A model generated the notes under the pieces. That model saw only the letters and a program-made list of their open reading frames with translations. It was not told the origin of the DNA and made no database searches. The position numbers and the translations under genes were made by a program. This document shows positions 7,023 through 12,433 of a stretch of 12,433 nt of DNA, piece by piece (the stretch's first letter is position 1; each line of letters begins with the position of its first letter). Source of the stretch: an uncultured Actinomycetes bacterium (lineage in GTDB: Bacteria; Actinomycetota; Actinomycetes; Nanopelagicales; Nanopelagicaceae); assembly GCA_903921405.1 (NCBI GenBank), contig CAIXPV010000017.1:1-12433 (forward strand), read 5' to 3'.

Positions 7023-8185
7023 TACTTTGCCGCCAATTCTGCAGCACGGTTAGCTGCTCCATCCATCGTGTCGGCCTGTTCGATTAGCGGGTGTGCCGCT
7101 TTTGCCAAAATTGCTCGTCCTTCAACGACATTGTTGCCATCTAGGCGTACAACGATCGGCTTAGTTGCTTTGTCACCTAGTAGCTCTAAAGCTTGAACAA
7201 TTCCATCTGCAACGGCGTCACACGCAGTGATTCCGCCAAATACATTTACGAAGACGCTCTTCACATCTTTATCGCCAAGAATAATTGAGAGACCATCGGC
7301 CATAATCTGCGCCGATGCTCCGCCACCAATATCTAAGAAGTTAGCTGGGCGAACTCCACCATGCTTTTGGCCTGCATATGCAACAACATCCAAAGTGCTC
7401 ATGACAAGACCTGCACCGTTGCCGATGATTCCAACTTCACCATCAAGCTTTACATAATTAAGATTCTTCGCTTTAGCTGCAGCTTCAAGTGCATTTGTTG
7501 CTGCGTGGTCAACCAAGGCCTCATGACCTGGTTGGCGAAACTCTGCATTGTCATCAAGAGTAATTTTTCCATCGAGAGCAATTACTTTTCCATCTTTGGT
7601 CTTAACCAATGGATTAACTTCAACAAGTGTTGCATCTTCAGACTGGAAAACTTCCCACAGCTTTAAGAGAACCTGTGCAACTTGATCGGCAACATCACTT
7701 GGAAAGTTAGCTGCGGCGACAATCTCTGTAGCCTTTGCCAAACTAATTCCATCAACTGCAGAGACCGGGATCTTCGCTAATTTTTCGGGCGCAGTATGTG
7801 CAACTTCTTCAATATCCATTCCGCCAGAAACCGATGCCATTACAAGGAATGTTCGATTTGAGCGGTCAAGCAAAATCGCTAAGTAGTATTCAGATTCGAT
7901 TGGCGCAGCAGCTGCAATCATTACAGTGCGAACCTCGTGGCCCTTGATATCCATTCCCAGAATTGCCGCGGCTTTTTCGCGGGCATCTGCAGGATTCTCG
8001 GCCAGCTTTACGCCGCCAGCTTTACCGCGACCACCAACTTTTACCTGCGCCTTAACGACTACCTTGCCGCCGATTTTTGTTGCTGCAGCTTCGGCTTCAT
8101 CGGCCGTTGTTGCAATAGCCGCTGCTAGAACTGGGACGCCATGCTTTTCAAATAAGTCACGGGCTTGATATTCAAAGAGATCCAC
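7022..8185 (-). CDS. sucC: Succinate-CoA ligase, beta subunit
   Basis: SucC is the nucleotide- and succinate-binding subunit that pairs with SucD in the TCA cycle. The protein is 387 residues, normal for the family. The ATP-grasp part (about 1-220) opens MDLFEYQARDLFEKHGVPV and has the AQVKVGGRGKAGGVK segment near 46-60, with EVNPL just before its end. The C-terminal ligase part has GNGAGLVM, the DIGGGA motif and VFGGITACD. The start codon is GTG: it gives the family-typical N-terminus and is preceded by GGAG with a 5-base spacer. It lies 31 bases after pcrA. A TAGGAT hexamer overlaps the pcrA stop but lacks a supporting -35, so read-through from the pcrA promoter is at least as likely as a separate sucC promoter. 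Confidence 0.98.
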   Translation of the reverse strand: MDLFEYQARDLFEKHGVPVLAAAIATTADEAEAAATKIGGKVVVKAQVKVGGRGKAGGVKLAENPADAREKAAAILGMDIKGHEVRTVMIAAAAPIESEYYLAILLDRSNRTFLVMASVSGGMDIEEVAHTAPEKLAKIPVSAVDGISLAKATEIVAAANFPSDVADQVAQVLLKLWEVFQSEDATLVEVNPLVKTKDGKVIALDGKITLDDNAEFRQPGHEALVDHAATNALEAAAKAKNLNYVKLDGEVGIIGNGAGLVMSTLDVVAYAGQKHGGVRPANFLDIGGGASAQIMADGLSIILGDKDVKSVFVNVFGGITACDAVADGIVQALELLGDKATKPIVVRLDGNNVVEGRAILAKAAHPLIEQADTMDGAANRAAELAAK

Positions 8186-8190
8186 TGGTA

Positions 8191-8195
8191 CTCCG
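8191..8195 (-). promoter_or_regulatory. Ribosome binding site supporting the GTG start of sucC
   Basis: Minus-strand CGGAG with a 5-base spacer to GTG. It decides the start because no ATG is available at the conserved N-terminus of the SucC family. Confidence 0.65.
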
Positions 8196-8216
8196 TATCG
8201 TGTTTAGGGGGTAATC

Positions 8217-10457
8217 CTAGAGCTTCTCAACAGGTGCATAGCGCAGCAACAATCGCTTCTCGCCATACTGTCCAAATTTTATTGTCGCCTCCGCCTTATC
8301 GCCCTCACCCGCCACTGATACGACCGTGCCTAAACCAAATGTGTCATGTGACACACGTTCGCCGATACTGAGTTCAATTGAAGAAATCTTCTTGCCCGTT
8401 GCTCGTGGAGGCGGTGCTGTAGCAACACGAGAGCGCTTAATAGAGGCTGGTGAGAACGATGCAGAGGATTGATTGCGCCATTCAATGACATCGTCGGGAA
8501 TCTCATCGAGGAAGCGTGAGGGTGGATTGTAATTTGGTGCACCCCAGGTTGATCGATATTCAGCGCGTGAAAGATAGAGCCGTTCACGTGCGCGAGTTAA
8601 ACCAACGTAGGCAAGTCTGCGCTCTTCTTCAATCTCATCTTTTTCACCAAGCGTTCGTGAATGCGGAAATATTCCATCTTCCATGCCAGTGAGAAATACT
8701 GTCGGGAACTCAAGACCTTTTGCAGTGTGAAGTGTCATCATCGTAACTACTCCTCCGTGGTCTTCGCCTTCGGGAATTTCATCGGCATCAGCAACAAGTG
8801 AAACTTTTTCTAGAAAGCCTGACAGTGAAATCTCTTCATCTTCGGCCAGTTCATCAAACTCTCGTTCTTCATACTCCATTGAAACGGCGACTAGCTCTTT
8901 AAGGTTTTCAACTCGTACTTCATCTTGTGGATCAGCGCTATCTACTAACTCTTTTAATAAACCCGACTGTTCTAATGCAGCTTCGACAATGACAGATGGG
9001 CGAGTTTTGGCTTCTACTAAAACATTGAGCGCGCTAATCATCGAAGTGAAATCATTTATCGAAAGCGCTGCCCGAGATGATAAGGCTTCAATTTGTGAGG
9101 CACGAAGCAAGCCTTGCCAAAAAGAAACTCCATGCAGTCGTGCAAATTCATCGACATAATCAAGTGTTGTATCACCAATGCCCCGCTTTGGAACGTTAAT
9201 GATTCGTCGAAGAGAGATTTCATCTTCCAGGTTTGTCAGAACGCGCAAATATGCCAGCAAATCTTTGACTTCACGGCGCTCATAGAATCGAAGCCCGCCT
9301 ACAACTTTATAAGGCAGAGCGTTTCGCATAAAGACTTCTTCAAAGACTCGAGACTGTGCATTGGTGCGATAGAAAATAGCCGTATCGCCAGGATTTGAAT
9401 GTGAATCCTTTTGAAGCTGCCGGATCTCGTCGGCGACAAAGTTGGCTTCATCGTGTTCGCTCTCAGCGACATAGCCGGTAAGCAGTGCTCCAGAACCTGA
9501 ATCAGTCCAGAGGTTTTTCTCTTTGCGACTCTCATTCTTTGTTATGACCGCATTGGCCGCGTTAAGAATGTTCTGAGTTGAACGGTAGTTCTGCTCTAAT
9601 AGCACCGTAGTCGCATTGGGATAATCCAATTCAAACTGCAAAATATTGCGAATCGTGGCTCCGCGAAAGCCATAAATTGATTGATCGGCGTCGCCAACTA
9701 CGCATAGTTCTGCCGGTGGCATGCCTTCGCTATCCGTGCCCACTAACTCTTTTACAAGAATGTATTGAGCGTGATTCGTGTCCTGGTATTCATCGACTAA
9801 GACATGTCGAAAGCGCGACCTAAAACGCGCTTTGGCTTCAGGAAATCGCTGCAAGACTTCAACGGTCTTGGAAATCAGATCATCAAAATCCATTGCATTA
9901 GCGCGTTGCAGTCGTGCCTGATAGACGCCATAGACATCGCCCACGACTTGTTCAAATTGATTACTCGAGGCATTGACGTAATCTTGGGGTCCCATGAGTT
10001 CATTCTTAGCATTTGAAATCATCGATTGAAATTGGCGAGCTGGATATCTCTTTGAATCCAAGTTGAGCTCTTTTGCAACGATAGTAATAAGACGCAAAGA
10101 ATCGGCAGAGTCATAAATAGAAAATGAGTTGCTATAACCCATACGCACAGCCTCTTGGCGCAAGATACGTACACATGCCGAGTGGAAAGTAGATACCCAC
10201 ATTGATTGAGCTACAGGTCCAACTAATTCCCCAACGCGCGCCTTCATTTCTCCGGCGGCTTTATTTGTAAATGTAATTGCCAGAATTTGATACGGGGCAA
10301 CGTGCCTGTGAGACATCAAATATGCAATTCGTCTGGTTAACACACGGGTCTTGCCCGAGCCCGCACCTGCCACCACGAGCAATGGTCCACCTGCGTGAGT
10401 AACTGCGGTGCTTTGTGCAGGATTTAGACCCGCAAGCAAAGTTTCATTACTCATCAT
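8217..10457 (-). CDS. pcrA: ATP-dependent DNA helicase, UvrD/PcrA type (UvrD1-like)
   Basis: A superfamily 1A 3'-5' DNA helicase that acts in nucleotide excision repair and clearing of stalled complexes. The 746-residue protein has all the helicase motifs in order: Q motif LNPAQSTAV (11-19), Walker A GAGSGKTR (31-38, Lys36), Ia ITFTNKAAGEM (61-71), II VDEYQD (221-226), III VVGDADQSIYGFRG (253-266), IV LEQNYRS (287-293), V about 571-591 with TLHTAKGLEFP, and VI about 611-628 with RRLAYVGLTRARERL. After a Ser/Ala/Pro-rich linker (about 660-690) comes a C-terminal Tudor-like segment, GERVSHDTFGLGTVVSVAGE (699-718), which in this family contacts RNA polymerase. Two in-frame ATGs open the gene (10457 and 10454). 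The first fits a leaderless transcript; the second has AAGG 5 bases upstream. The gene probably heads the long minus-strand unit. Confidence 0.97.
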   Translation of the reverse strand: MMSNETLLAGLNPAQSTAVTHAGGPLLVVAGAGSGKTRVLTRRIAYLMSHRHVAPYQILAITFTNKAAGEMKARVGELVGPVAQSMWVSTFHSACVRILRQEAVRMGYSNSFSIYDSADSLRLITIVAKELNLDSKRYPARQFQSMISNAKNELMGPQDYVNASSNQFEQVVGDVYGVYQARLQRANAMDFDDLISKTVEVLQRFPEAKARFRSRFRHVLVDEYQDTNHAQYILVKELVGTDSEGMPPAELCVVGDADQSIYGFRGATIRNILQFELDYPNATTVLLEQNYRSTQNILNAANAVITKNESRKEKNLWTDSGSGALLTGYVAESEHDEANFVADEIRQLQKDSHSNPGDTAIFYRTNAQSRVFEEVFMRNALPYKVVGGLRFYERREVKDLLAYLRVLTNLEDEISLRRIINVPKRGIGDTTLDYVDEFARLHGVSFWQGLLRASQIEALSSRAALSINDFTSMISALNVLVEAKTRPSVIVEAALEQSGLLKELVDSADPQDEVRVENLKELVAVSMEYEEREFDELAEDEEISLSGFLEKVSLVADADEIPEGEDHGGVVTMMTLHTAKGLEFPTVFLTGMEDGIFPHSRTLGEKDEIEEERRLAYVGLTRARERLYLSRAEYRSTWGAPNYNPPSRFLDEIPDDVIEWRNQSSASFSPASIKRSRVATAPPPRATGKKISSIELSIGERVSHDTFGLGTVVSVAGEGDKAEATIKFGQYGEKRLLLRYAPVEKL

Positions 10458-10464
10458 GGCCTTA

Positions 10465-10470
10465 AGTCTA
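10465..10470 (-). promoter_or_regulatory. Candidate -10 element of a leaderless pcrA promoter
   Basis: Minus-strand TAGACT matches the actinobacterial TANNNT -10 pattern and ends 7 bases before the pcrA ATG, so transcription would start at or next to the start codon. Leaderless mRNAs are common in Actinobacteria. No recognisable -35 is seen at 16-18 bases upstream. The placement, not the motif alone, supports it. Confidence 0.4.
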
Positions 10471-10471
10471 T

Positions 10472-10477
10472 TAGGCT
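10472..10477 (+). promoter_or_regulatory. Candidate -10 element of a leaderless promoter for the PIG-L deacetylase gene
   Basis: TAGGCT matches TANNNT and ends 6 bases before the ATG at 10484, placing the predicted transcription start on the start codon. It lies one base from the opposing pcrA -10. No clear -35 is visible. The AGG within it could instead serve as a weak ribosome binding site if transcription begins further upstream, inside pcrA. Confidence 0.4.
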
Positions 10478-10483
10478 AACGCG

Positions 10484-11209
10484 ATGGAACCGATCGCAGA
10501 TAGTGAGGTCAAACGAGTTTTGGTCATTAGTGCCCACCCTGATGACTCTGATTTTGGAGCTTCAGGAACCATTGCCCAATGGGTTAAAAAGGGTATTGAC
10601 GTCGCATATGTATTTTGTACAAATGGCGACCAAGGCGGAGAAGAGTCAGGATTTACAAAAGAAGAGATGCCTGCAATTCGCCAACGCGAACAACGTGCCG
10701 CAGGTGCTGCAATTGGTGTTACCGATATAACTTTCCTCAACTACGTAGATGGCCACTTAGAGCCCACGCTTGCGCTGCGTAAAGATCTAGTTCGTCAGAT
10801 GCGTATTTCAAAGCCAGATCGCTTAGTCTGCCAAAGTCCAGAGCGTAACTGGGACCGAATCGGTGCAAGCCATCCAGATCACTTAGCTGCTGGTGAGGCT
10901 TCGATTCAAGCGGTGTATCCAGATGCCCGCAATCCATTTGCTTTCACTGATTTATTAGATGTTGAAGGTCTAGAACCATGGCGAGTTAAAGAGGTATGGG
11001 TTAGCTCATTTGCGCACCCAGATCACTTTGTTGATATCACGGATACCTTTGAATTAAAGATGAAAGCTCTGCACGCACATGCATCTCAAACTGCTCATAA
11101 TCCTGAGTTAGAGCGAATGATTCGTGAGTGGGGTCAACGAAATGCTGCAGCTGCAGGCTTTGCTGAAGGTCGAATCGCTGAAGCTTTTAAAATTGTAAAT
11201 ACAAATTAA
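10484..11209 (+). CDS. PIG-L / LmbE family zinc-dependent deacetylase
   Basis: A 241-residue member of the PIG-L fold, whose known members remove N-acetyl groups from GlcNAc-type sugars or act on mycothiol and its conjugates (MshB, Mca). The family metal site is visible: AHPDDSDFGASG (17-28), with His18 and Asp21 as ligands and Asp20 as probable catalytic base, and SHPDHLAAGEA (129-139), with His133 as third ligand. A second HPDH at 178-181 is noted but lies outside the usual metal-site position. There is no signal peptide or membrane segment, so it is probably cytoplasmic. At about 240 residues it is shorter than MshB or Mca (about 290-300), so I do not assign it to mycothiol. The substrate is unknown. 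It is the only plus-strand gene here, divergent from pcrA across 26 bases, and ends exactly where the opposing cyclophilin gene ends. Confidence 0.88.
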   Translation: MEPIADSEVKRVLVISAHPDDSDFGASGTIAQWVKKGIDVAYVFCTNGDQGGEESGFTKEEMPAIRQREQRAAGAAIGVTDITFLNYVDGHLEPTLALRKDLVRQMRISKPDRLVCQSPERNWDRIGASHPDHLAAGEASIQAVYPDARNPFAFTDLLDVEGLEPWRVKEVWVSSFAHPDHFVDITDTFELKMKALHAHASQTAHNPELERMIREWGQRNAAAAGFAEGRIAEAFKIVNTN

Positions 11210-11896
11210 TTATCGAAGCGTGACTGATTTAATCTCAACGCTTTGTATTGGATAACCATCAGAGGCGTAGTAGGCCTTGCCATCGCTTTGGTTAACCGTG
11301 TACGAACCAACTTCAGAAAGTTTTAATAGAAAATCTAGACCTGACGTTATCTTTCCCCAAATTGTGTAGTTGGGCGGAAGTTGCGTGTCCTTATAGACCA
11401 AGAAGAATTGGCTTCCATTTGTTCCAGGACCAGAGTTAGCCATGGCAACGGTTCCAGCTGGATAGTTAGCTGCCTTGTTAGCTGGAAGATTCTCGTCCTT
11501 ATAGCCCTTCCAACCAGTTGGCGAACCTGAACCAGAAGCCGTTGGATCTCCGCACTGCAAAACAAAAAGTCCATCAGTAGTTAATCGATGACACAGCGAC
11601 GAGTTGAAATACTTCGCCTTAGCCAGAGCCGTAATCTTTGTAACGGTGAGCGGCGCTTGCTTTGATAGTAATGAGATCACGATTGAGCCACAGTTAGTAA
11701 CAATTGTCATAGTCTTTGGCAAGCTCTTACTAATGACTGCCGGTTCGCTAACTTTCATTGGTGTATGACTTTTAGCAGTGACCGCCGCGCAACCGGAGAC
11801 AGTAGTAGGTCGCTGTGCAGCCTGTGCAACAGGAGACATAAAAGTGGCAACTAAAACCAAGCTCACACAAGTTGGAGCAATCAGCTTCTTTATCAT
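11210..11896 (-). CDS. Secreted cyclophilin-type peptidyl-prolyl cis-trans isomerase
   Basis: Probably catalyses cis-trans isomerisation of prolyl bonds in exported proteins. The 228-residue protein starts with a Sec signal peptide: MIKK, a hydrophobic core about 5-20, and a likely cleavage at AQA-AQ after residue 26. The cyclophilin domain runs from about 62 to the end, with His103-Arg104 (the catalytic Arg), LQCGDP with Gln114, and the MANSGPGTNGSQFFLVYKDT stretch (152-171). The CHRLTT...VLQCGDPT pattern is typical of actinobacterial PpiB-like exported enzymes. Four cysteines (36, 69, 102, 115) lie in the mature part and could form disulfides. A VSGC tetrad ending at Cys36 looks lipobox-like but is not next to the hydrophobic core, so a lipoprotein is unlikely. 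It starts 4 bases after guaA, hence probably in the same transcript, with GGGA about 8 bases before the ATG. Confidence 0.92.
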   Translation of the reverse strand: MIKKLIAPTCVSLVLVATFMSPVAQAAQRPTTVSGCAAVTAKSHTPMKVSEPAVISKSLPKTMTIVTNCGSIVISLLSKQAPLTVTKITALAKAKYFNSSLCHRLTTDGLFVLQCGDPTASGSGSPTGWKGYKDENLPANKAANYPAGTVAMANSGPGTNGSQFFLVYKDTQLPPNYTIWGKITSGLDFLLKLSEVGSYTVNQSDGKAYYASDGYPIQSVEIKSVTLR

Positions 11897-11900
11897 TGTT

Positions 11901-12433
11901 CTATTCCCATTCGATCGTGCCTGGTGGTTTGCTAGTTACATCTAACACGACTCGGTTGACTTCGCGCACCTCGTTAGTAATACGCGTTGAGATTTTCTCA
12001 AGAACTTCATAGGGAACTCTCGACCAATCCGCAGTCATGGCATCTTCACTCGATACTGGGCGTAAAACAATAGGGTGCCCATAGGTTCGACCATCTCCTT
12101 GAACGCCTACCGAGCGCACATCGGCTAGCAGGACAACTGGGCACTGCCAGATATCTCGATCAAGGCCCGCAGCTTTGAGTTCAAAACGCGCGATTGCATC
12201 GGCTTCGCGTAATAGATCAAGACGCTCTTGTGTAACTTCACCCACAATACGGATTCCAAGGCCTGGGCCTGGAAATGGCTGTCGCCAAATAATCTCTTCA
12301 GGTAGCCCTAGTTCAAGACCAACTAAACGAACTTCATCCTTAAACAAAGTGCGAAGTGGTTCAATTAAGGAAAACTTTAAATCATCTGGCAAGCCACCGA
12401 CATTGTGGTGAGATTTAATATTTGCAGTACCTG
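11901..12433 (-). CDS. guaA: GMP synthase (glutamine-hydrolysing), C-terminal part; 5' end outside window
   Basis: GuaA converts XMP to GMP using ATP and glutamine. The window carries the last 176 residues of about 520; the frame is open to the right edge, so the glutamine amidotransferase domain and the ATP-pyrophosphatase P-loop lie outside. The visible part opens GTANIKSHHNVGGLPDDLKF and contains WRQPFPGPGLGIRI, DVRSVGVQGDGRTYGHP, MTADWSRVPYEVL and the terminal SKPPGTIEWE. These are hallmarks of the end of the synthetase domain and the C-terminal dimerisation and XMP-binding domain. The internal TTG at 12392 is a Leu codon in the conserved NVGGLP stretch and not a real start. It is followed after 4 bases by the cyclophilin gene. 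It completes the purine route begun by the purN and purH genes elsewhere in the window, though it is in a separate transcription unit. Confidence 0.97.
   Translation of the reverse strand, partial: GTANIKSHHNVGGLPDDLKFSLIEPLRTLFKDEVRLVGLELGLPEEIIWRQPFPGPGLGIRIVGEVTQERLDLLREADAIARFELKAAGLDRDIWQCPVVLLADVRSVGVQGDGRTYGHPIVLRPVSSEDAMTADWSRVPYEVLEKISTRITNEVREVNRVVLDVTSKPPGTIEWE

Noticed and set aside
8211..8219. Possible sucC promoter with TAGGAT as -10 at the pcrA stop codon
   Set aside because: The hexamer includes the stop codon and no -35-like sequence lies 16-18 bases upstream. Any short TANNNT is common by chance, so I did not list it as a feature.
11144..11153. Perfect 10-base palindrome TGCAGCTGCA near the end of the deacetylase gene
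   Set aside because: It encodes part of a run of alanines (AAAAG), has no loop or following T-run, and such alternating Ala codons readily give palindromes by chance.
11789..11800. Lipobox-like V-S-G-C (residues 33-36) in the cyclophilin, suggesting a lipoprotein
   Set aside because: A real lipobox directly follows the hydrophobic core. Here about ten polar or charged residues, including Arg29, separate them, and a normal AQA signal peptidase site comes earlier.
12175..12411. Plus-strand open frame opposite the end of guaA
   Set aside because: It is antisense to highly conserved GMP synthase sequence, is rich in Ser and Arg as expected of a shadow frame, and has no supporting start signal.
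1..12433. Mobile element, prophage, defence island or horizontally acquired novel system
   Set aside because: Every gene is a recognisable actinobacterial core or conserved family in near-standard order, with no transposase, integrase, direct repeat pair or compositional break visible.

Overview
This window is a piece of core chromosome from a streamlined, moderately low-GC actinobacterium. The best fit is the freshwater acI lineage (Candidatus Nanopelagicales, the Planktophila/Nanopelagicus group). This is inferred from three things. First, the order pcrA/uvrD1 - sucC - sucD - perM-like (DUF6350) - purN - purH, with a DUF3017 membrane-protein gene directly after folD, is an actinobacterial arrangement also known from Mycobacterium and Streptomyces. 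Second, base composition looks mid-40s percent GC by eye, far below most Actinobacteria. Third, only 143 of 12,433 bases (about 1.2%) lie between genes. No 16S rRNA or other taxonomic marker is present, so the assignment is provisional.

Layout. Positions 1-10457 hold ten genes, all on the minus strand, in transcription order: pcrA (DNA helicase), sucC, sucD (succinyl-CoA synthetase), a PerM-like DUF6350 membrane protein, purN, purH, folD, a small DUF3017 membrane protein, mdh, and icd (which runs off the left edge). Gaps are at most 42 bases and four junctions overlap, so this is plausibly one long transcription unit. Positions 10484-11209 hold one plus-strand gene, a PIG-L/LmbE-type deacetylase, divergent from pcrA across only 26 bases that contain two candidate leaderless promoters. 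Positions 11210-12433 hold two minus-strand genes: guaA (the 3' part, running off the right edge) followed by a secreted cyclophilin. The stop codons of the deacetylase and cyclophilin genes are directly adjacent.

How the genes work together. FolD makes the 10-formyl-tetrahydrofolate that both PurN and PurH consume in de novo purine synthesis. PurH yields IMP, and GuaA, in the separate unit at the right edge, completes the route to GMP. Icd, SucCD and Mdh are three steps of the TCA cycle. PerM-like and DUF3017 are membrane proteins that travel with these loci in Actinobacteria; the former is tied to cell division in Mycobacterium tuberculosis. 

There is no stretch above 300 bases without a gene; the largest gap is 42 bases. 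I saw no tRNA, rRNA, riboswitch, CRISPR array, insertion sequence, attachment site, frameshift or broken gene. This is ordinary core genome, and I do not see a previously undescribed system. The points worth a second look are the compact transcription architecture and the type of malate dehydrogenase at this locus.
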